A program made the translations under genes and the position numbers. From Lachnospiraceae bacterium (GTDB lineage: Bacteria > Bacillota > Clostridia > Lachnospirales > Lachnospiraceae), in the NCBI GenBank assembly GCA_029067085.1, contig JAIEFE010000016.1:52864-116863 (forward strand): DNA of 64,000 nucleotides. The letters are read 5' to 3'. Below the pieces are notes generated by a model, which did no database searches, was not told the DNA's origin, and saw only the letters and a program-made list of their open reading frames with translations. Positions 50,904-60,542 of this stretch are shown here, piece by piece. Numbering within the stretch: the first letter of the stretch is position 1; every line of letters starts with the position of its first letter.

Positions 50904-53486
50904 ATGAACTTAACGAAATTTACACAAAAATCCATACAGGCGGTGGAACGCTGCGAAAAGCTGGCTTACGAGTACGGCAATCAGGAGATTGAGGAAGAGC
51001 ATCTGTTATACAGCCTGCTCACCATTGATGACAGCTTGATCTTAAAGCTGATTGAGAAGATGGAGATACAGAAGGAATACTTTGTCAACCGGGTGGAGCA
51101 GGGCCTTTCCAAGCGCACGAAAGTGCAGGGCGGGCAGATCTTCATCGGGCAGGATCTGAACAAGGTTCTGATCAGTGCAGAGGACGAGGCCAAGGCACTC
51201 GGCGATGAGTACGTGTCCGTGGAGCATCTCTTCCTTGCTATGTTAAAACATCCGAATAAGGAGATCAAGGAGATCTTCCGGGAGTTCGCTATCACAAAAG
51301 AGCGGTTTTTACAGGCGCTCTCCACGGTGCGCGGCAATCAGCGGGTGACTTCGGACAATCCGGAAGCGACTTACGACACGCTGGAAAAATACGGGCAGGA
51401 TCTGGTGGAGAGGGCGAGAAGCCAGAAACTTGATCCCGTCATCGGCAGAGATTCGGAGATCCGCAATGTGATCCGCATTCTCTCCCGCAAGACAAAGAAT
51501 AATCCCGTGTTGATCGGCGAGCCGGGCGTCGGCAAGACTGCGGTGGCGGAAGGGCTTGCGCAGCGTATTGTCAGAGGAGATGTGCCGGAGGGCCTTAAGG
51601 ACAAGAAGATATTTTCTCTTGATATGGGAGCGCTGGTGGCCGGCGCGAAGTATCGGGGCGAATTCGAGGAACGTTTAAAGGCAGTGCTGGAAGATGTAAA
51701 GAATAGCGATGGGCAGATCATCCTCTTCATTGACGAGCTGCATCTTATTGTAGGCGCAGGCAAGACGGATGGCGCCATGGATGCGGGCAATATGTTAAAA
51801 CCCATGCTGGCGAGGGGCGAGCTGCACTGTATCGGTGCGACGACATTGGATGAATACCGCCAGTATATCGAGAAAGATGCCGCACTGGCAAGGCGTTTCC
51901 AGCCTGTCATGGTGGAGGAGCCCACGGTGGAGGACACGATCTCCATTCTGCGCGGCCTGAAAGAGCGCTACGAGGTATACCATGGCGTCAAGATCATGGA
52001 TAACGCGCTGGTCAGTGCGGCGGTGTTGTCAAACCGCTACATTTCCGACCGTTTTCTGCCGGACAAGGCCATCGACCTGGTGGATGAGGCCTGCGCGCTG
52101 ATCAAAACAGAGCTTGACTCCATGCCGACGGAGCTCGATGAGCTGCAGCGCAGGGTCATGCAGTTAGAGATAGAAGAGACGGCCTTGAAAAAGGAGGACG
52201 ATAACCTGAGCAGAGAACGTCTTGCGAATCTGCAGAAGGAGCTTGCGGAGCTTAAGGAAGAGCTGAAGAACCGAATGGCGCAGTGGGAGAACGAGAAGGC
52301 GTCGGTTGAAAAATTGTCGAAGATCCGCGAAGAAATCGATGAAGTAAACAGCCAGATCGAGATTGCACAACGAGACGGTGACTATGAGAAGGCGGCGGAG
52401 CTGAGCTACGGGAAGCTTCCTTCCCTGAAAAAACAGCTTGAGAACGAGGAGGAGCATGTCGGGGAAGAAGAGCTTACTCTGGTGCATCAGAGCGTGTCGG
52501 ATGAGGAGATCGCAAAGATCATCTCCCGCTGGACGGGCATCCCGGTGGCAAAGCTGACGGAGAGCGAGCGCAACAAGACGCTGCATCTGGATGTGGAGCT
52601 GCATAAGCGTGTGATCGGGCAGGACGAGGGTGTCACAAAGGTAACAGATGCTATTATTCGTTCCAAGGCGGGGATCAAGGATCCGACCAAGCCGATTGGT
52701 TCCTTCCTGTTTCTGGGGCCTACGGGTGTTGGCAAAACGGAGCTGGCCAAGGCTCTTGCGGCATCGCTCTTTGACGATGAGACGAACATGGTCCGCATCG
52801 ACATGAGCGAATATATGGAGAAGCATTCTGTGTCCCGACTGGTAGGAGCACCTCCCGGTTACGTTGGGTATGAGGAGGGCGGTCAGTTAACCGAAGCGGT
52901 TAGAAGAAAGCCGTACTCGGTGGTGCTTTTCGATGAGATCGAGAAGGCACACCCGGATGTCTTTAATGTGCTCTTACAGGTGCTTGACGACGGGCGCATC
53001 ACGGATTCTCAGGGCAGGACGGTGGATTTTAAGAACACCATTCTGATCATGACCTCCAACATCGGAGCGGAGTATCTGTTGGATGGGATCGATGCGCAGG
53101 GAGAGATCACGGAGCAGGCGGAAAATCTGGTGATGGGTGAACTGAGAAACCATTTCCGCCCTGAATTTCTGAATCGATTGGATGAAACGATTCTGTTTAA
53201 GCCTCTGACAAAGGACAATATCAGCGGTATCATCGGCCTGATCGTGGCGGATCTGAACAGGCGGCTGGCAGACAGGGAGTTGTCCATTGAGCTTGCTCCC
53301 GAGGCGGCGCAGTTCATTGTGGAAAATGCCTACGATCCCGTGTATGGAGCAAGGCCCTTAAAGCGTTATATCCAGAAGTATGTAGAGACTCTGTCTGCGA
53401 AGCTGATTCTGTCCGACCAGGTAGAGGCGAAGGACACCATTCTGATCACGGTGGAGAATGAGACATTGACGGCACGGAAGAAATAA
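50904..53486 (+). CDS. clpB: ATP-dependent disaggregase ClpB
   Basis: This 860-residue AAA+ protein threads aggregated proteins for rescue with DnaK. The N-domain (about 1-145) opens with [16 protein letters not shown]. The first AAA module has Walker A GEPGVGKT near 208, the coiled-coil M-domain covers about 405-520, and the second AAA module has GPTGVGKTE near 610. The M-domain and the lack of a ClpP-docking loop mark ClpB and not ClpC. The ATG follows GAAGGGAGG. The CIRCE upstream indicates heat-shock control by HrcA. Confidence 0.95.
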   Translation: MNLTKFTQKSIQAVERCEKLAYEYGNQEIEEEHLLYSLLTIDDSLILKLIEKMEIQKEYFVNRVEQGLSKRTKVQGGQIFIGQDLNKVLISAEDEAKALGDEYVSVEHLFLAMLKHPNKEIKEIFREFAITKERFLQALSTVRGNQRVTSDNPEATYDTLEKYGQDLVERARSQKLDPVIGRDSEIRNVIRILSRKTKNNPVLIGEPGVGKTAVAEGLAQRIVRGDVPEGLKDKKIFSLDMGALVAGAKYRGEFEERLKAVLEDVKNSDGQIILFIDELHLIVGAGKTDGAMDAGNMLKPMLARGELHCIGATTLDEYRQYIEKDAALARRFQPVMVEEPTVEDTISILRGLKERYEVYHGVKIMDNALVSAAVLSNRYISDRFLPDKAIDLVDEACALIKTELDSMPTELDELQRRVMQLEIEETALKKEDDNLSRERLANLQKELAELKEELKNRMAQWENEKASVEKLSKIREEIDEVNSQIEIAQRDGDYEKAAELSYGKLPSLKKQLENEEEHVGEEELTLVHQSVSDEEIAKIISRWTGIPVAKLTESERNKTLHLDVELHKRVIGQDEGVTKVTDAIIRSKAGIKDPTKPIGSFLFLGPTGVGKTELAKALAASLFDDETNMVRIDMSEYMEKHSVSRLVGAPPGYVGYEEGGQLTEAVRRKPYSVVLFDEIEKAHPDVFNVLLQVLDDGRITDSQGRTVDFKNTILIMTSNIGAEYLLDGIDAQGEITEQAENLVMGELRNHFRPEFLNRLDETILFKPLTKDNISGIIGLIVADLNRRLADRELSIELAPEAAQFIVENAYDPVYGARPLKRYIQKYVETLSAKLILSDQVEAKDTILITVENETLTARKK

Positions 53487-53508
53487 AGTATCCTATGCTA
53501 TAGAAATA

Positions 53509-53529
53509 GTAAATCCCTGTGGGATTAAC
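53509..53529. repeat. Small hairpin, GTAAAT/ATTAAC type
   Basis: AATCCC and GGGATT around TGT, within the frame GTAAAT...ATTAAC. The same frame at 63047-63067 has TTCC and GGAA instead, a compensatory change. Confidence 0.45.
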
Positions 53530-53674
53530 GATGGGAAAAATTAAAACAGAATTGAGTGAAAAAACAAAAAAGAACAGCTGTAATTCCAGAAAATATGTGG
53601 ATAAGTGGGGCATATTTGCTAAAAGCTAAAACATGATTTAGCAAAATGAGCGAAAAACGGAAGGGAAAAAGACG

Positions 53675-54763
53675 ATGAGATATCCTGAATTTTTGAAGGA
53701 ACGCGGAACGATCGGCTTTGTGGCACCCTCCTGCGGGTGTGCCATCGAGCCCTACAAGACCGGTTTTGATAACGCGCAGAAAAAGTGGCGGGAGATGGGA
53801 TATCAGATGCAGCTTGGGCCCAACTGTTACGCGGGAGACGGCGTCGGGATCAGCAGTACGCCGCAGGCGTGCGGGCAGGAGCTGACGGAAGGTTACTGTG
53901 ATAAGAACAGCGACATTCTGATTTCCTGCGGCGGCGGCGAGCTGATGTGTGAGATCCTGGATCACGTGGACTTTGGTCGGATCGGAAAGGCGAATCCGAA
54001 GTGGTATATGGGCTACTCCGACAATACGAACTTTACCTTCCTGCTGACCACGCTCTGTGATACGGCCTCCATCTATGGCCCCTGCGCGGGGACCTTCGGT
54101 ATGGAGCCCTGGCATGAATCCTTGTCGGATGCGATGGAACTTTTGCGTGGAGATAAGCTTGCCATGTCGGGGTATGACAGATGGGAGAGGGAATCCCTGA
54201 AGGATGAGGAGCATCCATGCGTCCCCTATAACCTGACAGAACCGTCTGTGATAAAATATCTTCTGTCCGATGGCAGGACGAATGTGGATAGTCTTGTAAT
54301 TGCCGGAGAGCGTGCAGATGCGGCAGTTACACCACAGATCGATTTCTCAGGCAGGCTCCTCGGCGGCTGCATGGACTGTCTGGTCAATCTGCTGGGCACG
54401 GGCTATGACAGAGTAACGGACTTTGTGGAGCGCTATCAGGGTGACGGCATCCTCTGGTTTCTGGAGGCCTGTGACCTCAATCTCATGGGGATCCGCCGTG
54501 CCATGTGGCAGATGGAGCACGCGGGATGGTTTCGGCATTGCAGCGGTTTTCTGATCGGCAGACCCAGAGTGGGAATGAATGTAAGTGAATTTGGCATTGA
54601 CGAGTACCAGGCTGTGACAGAGATGCTCAGAAAATACAACGTGCCCATCCTCATGGATCTTGACATCGGTCATATCTCGCCGATGATGCCCCTGATCTGC
54701 GGCAGCATGGCACGGGTGGTAAGCGATGGCAGCACCTATCAGGTGGAGATGTCGCTGCAGTGA
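53675..54763 (+). CDS. S66-family LD-carboxypeptidase (MccF-like)
   Basis: This 362-residue cytosolic serine peptidase of family S66 includes LD-carboxypeptidases, which recycle murein tetrapeptides, and MccF, which inactivates microcin C. The nucleophile is S115 in MGYSDNTNF, and IGFVAPSCGCAIEPY is the conserved first strand. The acidic and histidine parts of the triad fall in the later half, with DIGHISPMMPL a likely His site. Length is typical of the MccF-like branch. The ATG follows GGAAGGG. Confidence 0.82.
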   Translation: MRYPEFLKERGTIGFVAPSCGCAIEPYKTGFDNAQKKWREMGYQMQLGPNCYAGDGVGISSTPQACGQELTEGYCDKNSDILISCGGGELMCEILDHVDFGRIGKANPKWYMGYSDNTNFTFLLTTLCDTASIYGPCAGTFGMEPWHESLSDAMELLRGDKLAMSGYDRWERESLKDEEHPCVPYNLTEPSVIKYLLSDGRTNVDSLVIAGERADAAVTPQIDFSGRLLGGCMDCLVNLLGTGYDRVTDFVERYQGDGILWFLEACDLNLMGIRRAMWQMEHAGWFRHCSGFLIGRPRVGMNVSEFGIDEYQAVTEMLRKYNVPILMDLDIGHISPMMPLICGSMARVVSDGSTYQVEMSLQ

Positions 54764-54822
54764 AAATTGGCAATGTGTTATTCTATTATATAGAAAATGG
54801 CGACAGTGTAGATCATTTAGGG

Positions 54823-54863
54823 AGAATGCGAAGCATTCTTAGAGTTTGCCGCAGGCATACTCT
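54823..54863 (+). repeat. Two tandem hairpins between LD-carboxypeptidase and DUF4250 genes
   Basis: AGAATGC and GCATTCT (54823-54839), then AGAGTTTGCC and GGCATACTCT (54841-54863, one mismatch). The first is of the GAATGC type seen at 21729 and 26060. The open frame that runs through here from 54760 is not protein-like. Confidence 0.55.
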
Positions 54864-54909
54864 TATCGTACGCTGCCGAGCGACGATTGTGGAAAGGCGG
54901 GTGTGTAAG

Positions 54910-55080
54910 GTGCCAAAGGACCCAGTCATGCTGTTGAGTTATGTAAACTTAAAGCTTCGCGATTTTTATAGCAGTCTGGATCAGCTCTGCGAGGATCTGG
55001 ATGCGGACCGCGACGAGCTGATCGAAAAACTGCAAAGTATCGATTATCATTACGATGAGGAGAAAAATCAGTTTGTCTGA
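54910..55080 (+). CDS. DUF4250 family protein
   Basis: This 56-residue protein matches the small DUF4250 family: PKDPVMLLSYVNLKLRDFY followed by a helix-turn-helix-like stretch and the end DYHYDEEKNQFV. The function of the family is unknown; its size and helices suggest a DNA- or protein-binding adaptor. The start is GTG at 54910, behind GGAAAGGCGGG, which gives the usual family length; an in-frame start at 54760 would run through hairpin repeats. It overlaps the next gene by 8 nt. Confidence 0.75.
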   Translation: MPKDPVMLLSYVNLKLRDFYSSLDQLCEDLDADRDELIEKLQSIDYHYDEEKNQFV

Positions 55081-56785
55081 ACAAATAAAAATTACAGTCG
55101 TTATGAGTGACGATAAACAGAATACAGAAAGAGAAGAACAGAAGTCGAAAAGGATCTTGTTGACACAGGATCCTTTTATGACATTACTGTCAGTATTACA
55201 GGAAAACCGGCTGCTGGAGGAGAGTCTCTGCGGCGGCAGAGGGGAGTGCGGCAGATGCGCAGTACAGTTTTTGAGCGGTGCGACAATCCCTACTCCGCTG
55301 GAAAGAAAGCATTTTTCACCGGAGGAGCTGCGGCAGGGATACCGCCTTGCCTGCATAGCCAGGCCACGTACAGACTGTGTGATCAAGTTGCTGAAAAAGG
55401 AGGGAGTGGAAGTTCCCATTTTGACAAAAACGATTCCCTTGTCGGAAGATATTGACTTAAATAGTCAAGGGAAAAACCGATCTGAAAATCAAACATCGGG
55501 TGCTATGGAATCTCTGAACGGATTGACGGACGAAGTAAAAAACAACACAGGCGTTATGGAATCCGGTGATCATATGATAGCCGTGGACCTGGGAACCACC
55601 ACGATCGCTATGCAGCTGTATTGTATGGCGACGGGGGAGGTGGTCGATACTTACTGTGAACACAACCCGCAGAGAAGCTACGGAGCGGATGTACTTTCCC
55701 GCATACAGGCTTCCTGTAAGGGGCGTCGGGAAGAACTGCAGAGACTGGTATGTGAGTCGCTCCTGCGGGGGCTGCAACGGTTTCTTACAGGACGATTGAT
55801 TGACGCGGCGCAGCTTCGCTGTATCTGCATCGCGGGAAACACGGCGATGGAACATCTACTTATGGGCTATGATGTGCAGCGCCTGGGGAGGAGTCCCTTT
55901 ACACCGGTGGAGATCGGGGTGCAGGAGACAACACTCTCAGGCCTTTTTGCCTGCCTTGCAGGAGTGCAGATTGGGGAAAACGCTGCATTGATGACTCTGC
56001 CCGTCTATCTCACGCCGGGGATCAGTGCTTTTGTTGGGGGTGATATGACAGCGGGCCTTTACGCGCTGCGGATGCTGCCTGGTTTTGTGGATGGAAAAGA
56101 TTTGCAGGCGCAGGATGAGCCCCGGGTGTGCTTCCTGATCGATCTGGGTACCAACGGTGAGATAGCGATCACGGACGGAAAACGCATGCTCGTCACAGCC
56201 ACGGCCGCGGGGCCGGCTTTTGAGGGAAGCGGAGAAAGCGCTCTTATCGGGACGGATCGAATCGCCCTTACAGCTTCGTTTTTGCAGCGGGGAATATTGG
56301 ATGAGACGGGGCTTCTGGCGGAACCTTATTTTTCGGAAGGCGTGCCCGTGGAAGCAGAGGATGTCCGCGCAGCTGAAAAATCGGGACAAATGAATACATT
56401 TCGGATCAGGAAAGAGGACATACGATCTCTGCAGATGGCGAAGGCTGCTATTCGTGCAGGGATAGAGATCTTGTGGGTTGAGATGGGCTGCCCGAGGATG
56501 GACAGGGTGTATCTGGCGGGCGGATTTGGTTATGAGCTGGATGTGGAGGCGGCCTTTGCTATCGGACTTTTGCCGGTTCAGCTGCGCGGCAGGGTGGAAG
56601 CTGTGGGGAATACCTCACTGGCGGGCGCTTTTCTGATGGGGCGCGCGCTTTGGCAGGGCAGGATTGACCGAAGAGCGCTTGAGGAGAAGCTTACCTCGGG
56701 AACTGTGATCGAAAGCATCAATCTGGCAGCGAAGGAGAATTTCGCTGCGCTTTATCTGCGATATATGAATTTGGAAGAGAATTGA
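55073..56785 (+). CDS. ASKHA-domain protein with [2Fe-2S] ferredoxin (RACo-like)
   Basis: This 570-residue protein has an N-terminal [2Fe-2S] ferredoxin (C-GGRGE-C-GR-C and a later Cys in RLACIARP) and a DUF4445/ASKHA ATPase part with MIAVDLGTTTIAMQLY, a phosphate-1 motif. Its relatives reactivate corrinoid proteins by ATP-driven reduction (RACo, RamA-like). No corrinoid protein or methyltransferase gene is adjacent, so the partner is unknown. A TTG start at 55073 with GAGGAG 9 nt before it is chosen over an ATG at 55055 (no site) or 55103 (would cut the first strand). It is coupled to DUF4250 by overlap. Confidence 0.8.
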   Translation: MSEQIKITVVMSDDKQNTEREEQKSKRILLTQDPFMTLLSVLQENRLLEESLCGGRGECGRCAVQFLSGATIPTPLERKHFSPEELRQGYRLACIARPRTDCVIKLLKKEGVEVPILTKTIPLSEDIDLNSQGKNRSENQTSGAMESLNGLTDEVKNNTGVMESGDHMIAVDLGTTTIAMQLYCMATGEVVDTYCEHNPQRSYGADVLSRIQASCKGRREELQRLVCESLLRGLQRFLTGRLIDAAQLRCICIAGNTAMEHLLMGYDVQRLGRSPFTPVEIGVQETTLSGLFACLAGVQIGENAALMTLPVYLTPGISAFVGGDMTAGLYALRMLPGFVDGKDLQAQDEPRVCFLIDLGTNGEIAITDGKRMLVTATAAGPAFEGSGESALIGTDRIALTASFLQRGILDETGLLAEPYFSEGVPVEAEDVRAAEKSGQMNTFRIRKEDIRSLQMAKAAIRAGIEILWVEMGCPRMDRVYLAGGFGYELDVEAAFAIGLLPVQLRGRVEAVGNTSLAGAFLMGRALWQGRIDRRALEEKLTSGTVIESINLAAKENFAALYLRYMNLEEN

Positions 56786-56793
56786 ACAGGAGG

Positions 56794-56834
56794 GCGTTCG
56801 CTTTAAGGTTAAGTTAAGGCGAATGCTCTTTTCC
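56794..56834 (+). terminator. Terminator of the ASKHA gene
   Basis: GCGTTCGC (56794-56801) pairs with GCGAATGC (56819-56826) with one G-T pair, followed by TCTTTTCCTTT. A second hairpin, AAGGATAGC and GCTATCCTT, follows at 56838-56857. Confidence 0.5.
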
Positions 56835-56913
56835 TTTAAGGATAGCGTGCTATCCTTATGGTGTAGTCAGGGAGGAACGAAACGAGATTCCATATCGAAA
56901 GAGAGGGAGAATT

Positions 56914-57765
56914 ATGTGGACGAGACGTGAATTAAAGGAACGGGCCAAGGCCGCCCTGCATAGAAACTATTGGAAGCTTGTGCTTGTATCGGCGCTCTTG
57001 CTGTTGCTGGGGTGTGAGGCCGGCGGGTACAACTTTTCCGGGGGAGTCTGGAAAAACTCGAATTCAAACGGCAGCGTGGAGCGGGCGGAGAGTGTCACGG
57101 AGAACGGCAGTGTGGTGGACGGTGCAGCGGGCGCGCACGGCACAGATGAGTCGGTGCCACAGGCAATCGGGCGGAGCGAGGCCGAACCGGATGACATTAA
57201 TGTCAGAATTGATGGAATCGTAGATGACGTTGTCGTGGGTGTCATTGCAGTCATTGTTTTTCTGATCGTGTTTTTCATCTTTCTGGCAGTGATCCTGGCG
57301 GTGGACATTTTCCTGATCAACCCATTTGATGTGGGCGGAAAGCGCTTCATGCGAAAGAGCATCGAGGATGTGGCACAGGTGAAGGAGATTACCTTCGCGT
57401 ACGATCACTCCTACAAAAACGTGGTGAAGGTCATGTTTTATAAGGAACTCTATATTTTTTTGTGGGCGCTTCTGTTTATCATTCCGGGTATCGTGAAGAT
57501 GTATCAGTACCTTATGGTTCCTTATCTCCTGTCGGAATATCCGGATATGGAGTACCATGAGGCTCTCGCAAGAAGCCGCGATATGATGGAGGGTAATAAG
57601 TGGAGGGCATTTGTGCTGGGGCTTTCATTTATCCTCTGGGATTTTCTGGGTACGCTCACTTTCGGCATAGTAGAGATCTTCTATGTGAACCCTTACCGCA
57701 ATCTGACCTTTGCTGCGCTCTATGACGAACTGAAAAGAACACCTGTTATGAATGTGCAACAGTAA
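56914..57765 (+). CDS. DUF975 family membrane protein
   Basis: This 283-residue protein matches the DUF975 integral membrane family: MWTRRELKERAKAALHRNYWK is the usual amphipathic start. Membrane helices lie near 22-37, 108-135, 175-200 and 225-255. A polar stretch at about 38-100 is an extracellular loop without known motifs. The function is unknown. It lies directly before a two-component pair that may control or respond to the envelope, so an envelope role is a fair guess. The ATG follows GAGAGGGAG. Confidence 0.75.
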   Translation: MWTRRELKERAKAALHRNYWKLVLVSALLLLLGCEAGGYNFSGGVWKNSNSNGSVERAESVTENGSVVDGAAGAHGTDESVPQAIGRSEAEPDDINVRIDGIVDDVVVGVIAVIVFLIVFFIFLAVILAVDIFLINPFDVGGKRFMRKSIEDVAQVKEITFAYDHSYKNVVKVMFYKELYIFLWALLFIIPGIVKMYQYLMVPYLLSEYPDMEYHEALARSRDMMEGNKWRAFVLGLSFILWDFLGTLTFGIVEIFYVNPYRNLTFAALYDELKRTPVMNVQQ

Positions 57766-57796
57766 TATATAGATACAGATTGAAAGGAAAATCCAT

Positions 57797-58492
57797 ATGG
57801 CTTACAGAATTCTGATAGCAGACGACGAGGCGGAGATCCGGGATGTGCTTCGTCTCTATCTGGAAAAAGAGGGATATGAAATTATAGAGGCGGCGGATGG
57901 GCTGGAGGCTGACAGGCTGCTGAAAAAGGAAAAGATAGATCTGGCGATCTTAGACATTATGATGCCGGGACTGGACGGCTACCGGGTCCTTCGCAATATC
58001 CGGGAGGAGAATAACCTCCCGGTACTCATACTCTCGGCAAAGACAAGCGATTCGGATAAGATCCTGGGACTTGATCTGGGGGCGGACGACTATATCACAA
58101 AGCCCTTTGTTCCGCTGGAGGCGGTCGCCCGCGTGAAGTCCAATCTGCGCAGATTTTACGCGCTGGGGGCAGGAGAGAAGCGGGACGGGGAGAGCGGAAC
58201 ACTGACGCTGGGAGATCTGCGGCTGGAGCTGGAAGCATGCCTCCTGTATCGAAAGGAGGAGCGGATCGAGCTGACTTCCGTAGAGTTTCGTATTTTGAAA
58301 CTTTTTATGGAGAATCCGGGCAAGGTGTTTACCAAACAGCAGCTTTTTGAAGCGGGCTGGGAGGAAGACTATATGGTTTCCGACAATAATGTGATGGTGT
58401 GTATCTCCAAGCTGCGTGCGAAGCTAAGCCACGACGGCAGGGAATATATCACAACGATAAGAGGACTGGGCTATCGTCTGGAAAAGGAGTGA
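57797..58492 (+). CDS. OmpR/PhoB-type response regulator
   Basis: This 231-residue regulator has a receiver domain (acidic pair in IADDEAEIRD, phospho-acceptor Asp in LAILDIMMPG, conserved Lys in YITKPF) and a C-terminal winged helix (VEFRILKLFMENPGKVFTKQQLF ... TIRGLGYRLE). It pairs with the kinase 10 nt downstream. The close relatives by layout are VanR-like regulators of envelope stress. Targets are unknown. Confidence 0.9.
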   Translation: MAYRILIADDEAEIRDVLRLYLEKEGYEIIEAADGLEADRLLKKEKIDLAILDIMMPGLDGYRVLRNIREENNLPVLILSAKTSDSDKILGLDLGADDYITKPFVPLEAVARVKSNLRRFYALGAGEKRDGESGTLTLGDLRLELEACLLYRKEERIELTSVEFRILKLFMENPGKVFTKQQLFEAGWEEDYMVSDNNVMVCISKLRAKLSHDGREYITTIRGLGYRLEKE

Positions 58493-58502
58493 GAAAACGC
58501 AT

Positions 58503-59642
58503 ATGAAGAAACAGGATCTGAGGTGGTTCCTGACAAAGTGGTTTCTGATCCTTATGGCAGGGATGTATCTGTGCGGGGAGCTGCTCACACTTTTTTACGG
58601 ATTCGTGGGGTTTCCGCTCCTTTACAGGCTTCTTTCCTATCTGGATATCAAATTTGTGAGCGACGGCAGCGTCATCGCGGATTTATTACACCTGTTATGT
58701 TATTTTCTGGTGGACTTGCTGCCAAATGAGATCTCAGAGTGGGTAAAACAGGGGGTGAACAGCGGCACATGGGGAATTCAGATCACTGTAAATACGCCTC
58801 ATGACAGCGGCATATCAGGTCGTCTCCTGAGTTTTGCCCTGTTTTGTATCGTACTGTTTCTTCTGGAGCTTCGCATGGCGCCCTATCTGGTGGGTGCTTT
58901 CTTCTATTGCCGCATGGTGGCGAGGAAGATGAATGAGGTTTTAGAGGAGGAGAAGAAGCAGCAGCAGGCATTTGAGCGGCGGCGAAATCTCCTTCTTTCG
59001 GACATCGCACATGATATCAAGACGCCGATCACCACGATCTGCGGTTACAGCAGAGCCTTGTCGGAAGGGCTGGTGGCGGAGGAGAAGAGACAGTCCTATC
59101 TGGATGTGGTCTATCAGAAATCCCTGCGGATGGACGAGCTGCTTACACTTTTGTTTGAATATGTGAAACTGGACAGCGAGGGTTTTGGGCTGCATAAGCA
59201 GCAGGGAAATCTGGCGGAACTGGTGCGGGAGATGACAGCCCAGCTTTATACGGACTTTGAGGATAAGGGCATAACCGTAATGACTGAAATATCGGAGGAG
59301 GATGCAGAATTTGATATGGATAGGCTGCAGCTCGGGCGGGCGGTCACGAATCTGCTCACGAATGCGATTCGCTACGGAAGGAGAGGCGGCCGGGTTTTGG
59401 TGCGTCTGGAAGATTATGAAATCACGGTGGCGGACGACGGAGAGCCCATAGATCCTGATTTCGCGGAGCATATCTTTGACCCCTTTACCAGGGAGGACAG
59501 GGCCCGCACCTCTGAGGGCGGCAGCGGCCTCGGGCTCGGGATCGCCAAAAAGATCGTGGAGATGCACGGGGGAAGGCTTGTCTTGAACCAGCGTTTTGGA
59601 GAGGGCTACACGAAAGCCTTTCAGATCCGTTTTTCGGGATAA
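58503..59642 (+). CDS. VanS-like sensor histidine kinase
   Basis: This 379-residue kinase has two membrane helices (near 12-35 and 105-130) around a sensor loop of about 70 residues. A HisKA domain with the phospho-accepting His in SDIAHDIKTPITTICGYSRAL follows, then a GHKL ATPase (NLLTNAIRYG, VADDG, GGSGLGLGIAKKI). It forms a pair with the regulator before it. The loop is too short for a known ligand domain. Confidence 0.88.
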   Translation: MKKQDLRWFLTKWFLILMAGMYLCGELLTLFYGFVGFPLLYRLLSYLDIKFVSDGSVIADLLHLLCYFLVDLLPNEISEWVKQGVNSGTWGIQITVNTPHDSGISGRLLSFALFCIVLFLLELRMAPYLVGAFFYCRMVARKMNEVLEEEKKQQQAFERRRNLLLSDIAHDIKTPITTICGYSRALSEGLVAEEKRQSYLDVVYQKSLRMDELLTLLFEYVKLDSEGFGLHKQQGNLAELVREMTAQLYTDFEDKGITVMTEISEEDAEFDMDRLQLGRAVTNLLTNAIRYGRRGGRVLVRLEDYEITVADDGEPIDPDFAEHIFDPFTREDRARTSEGGSGLGLGIAKKIVEMHGGRLVLNQRFGEGYTKAFQIRFSG

Positions 59643-59725
59643 AGCGGAGCAGTGCAGGATGCTGAATCTGTCAGCATGATCCGGCATATACATGAGAGTA
59701 AGAAGAAAATTGCGGGTGTTGTCCT

Positions 59726-60433
59726 GTGGTGAGCATGAAAGACAGGTTGATCATGAGCGCGGCGCTTCTTTTGTGTGCGGCGCTCGCAAGCGGTTTTGGT
59801 ATGATGGTGCATCGGGAGGATTCCGGCGGGATCATAGAAAACATAACGAGTGCTATGAATTATGAGGAAACGGTGGAAAATCCGAGAATAGCGATTACCT
59901 TTGACGACGGTCCCCATCCCTACTACACAGAGCAGCTGCTTGACGGCTTGAAGAAACGCGGTGTGGTGGCAACCTTCTTTGTCACCGGAGAACACGCGAA
60001 ACTGCATCCGGATATTATTAAACGAATGCAGGAGGAAGGGCACCTGATCGGCAATCACACTTACAGCCACATTCAGCTTGGGAAGAATAACAGGGAAAGG
60101 TTTAAAGACGAGCTTGTAAAAACCAATGAGCTGCTTTTGGAGATAACAGGTGAGGAGGTGCAGTTTGTACGTCCGCCCTACGGGAGCTGGGATAAGAGCC
60201 TTGAGACGGAACTTACGATGCTGCCCGTGCTCTGGACGATCGATCCGATGGACTGGTGCAGCAGCAATGTTTCGGGAATCGTAAAAAAGGTTACGGGTAA
60301 GGCAAAGGAAAATGCCGTCATTTTGATGCATGACGAGTATTCTTCCAGCGTGACGGCAGCCTTGGAGATTGTGGATGTTCTGCAAAAGCAGGGCTATGAG
60401 TTTGTGACGGTGGATGAGCTTCTTTTAGAGTAG
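59726..60433 (+). CDS. Polysaccharide deacetylase (NodB homology)
   Basis: This 235-residue membrane-anchored enzyme is of carbohydrate esterase family 4, acting on N-acetyl groups of peptidoglycan or a related glycan. The N-terminal helix is a signal anchor. The catalytic domain begins IAITFDDGPHP with the base Asp and metal Asp, has the metal-binding His pair in GNHTYSHIQL, and RPPYGSWD as motif 3; MHDEY carries the last His. The start may be GTG 59726 or ATG 59735. It lies after a VanS-like two-component pair, so cell-wall modification under that control is likely. Confidence 0.85.
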   Translation: MVSMKDRLIMSAALLLCAALASGFGMMVHREDSGGIIENITSAMNYEETVENPRIAITFDDGPHPYYTEQLLDGLKKRGVVATFFVTGEHAKLHPDIIKRMQEEGHLIGNHTYSHIQLGKNNRERFKDELVKTNELLLEITGEEVQFVRPPYGSWDKSLETELTMLPVLWTIDPMDWCSSNVSGIVKKVTGKAKENAVILMHDEYSSSVTAALEIVDVLQKQGYEFVTVDELLLE

Positions 60434-60542
60434 CGCGGTAAAAAAGAGGGAAAGGGATTGGACTTTTAGCAGTCAATATAGTACAATGGTCTAAACTGTC
60501 GCGTATGCGGACAGGCATATCAGCAAGAGAAAAGGGAATCCC

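Noticed and set aside
54760..54909. N-terminal extension of the DUF4250 protein
   Set aside because: It would overlap the LD-carboxypeptidase gene and translate two hairpin repeats. The family is only about 56-60 residues.
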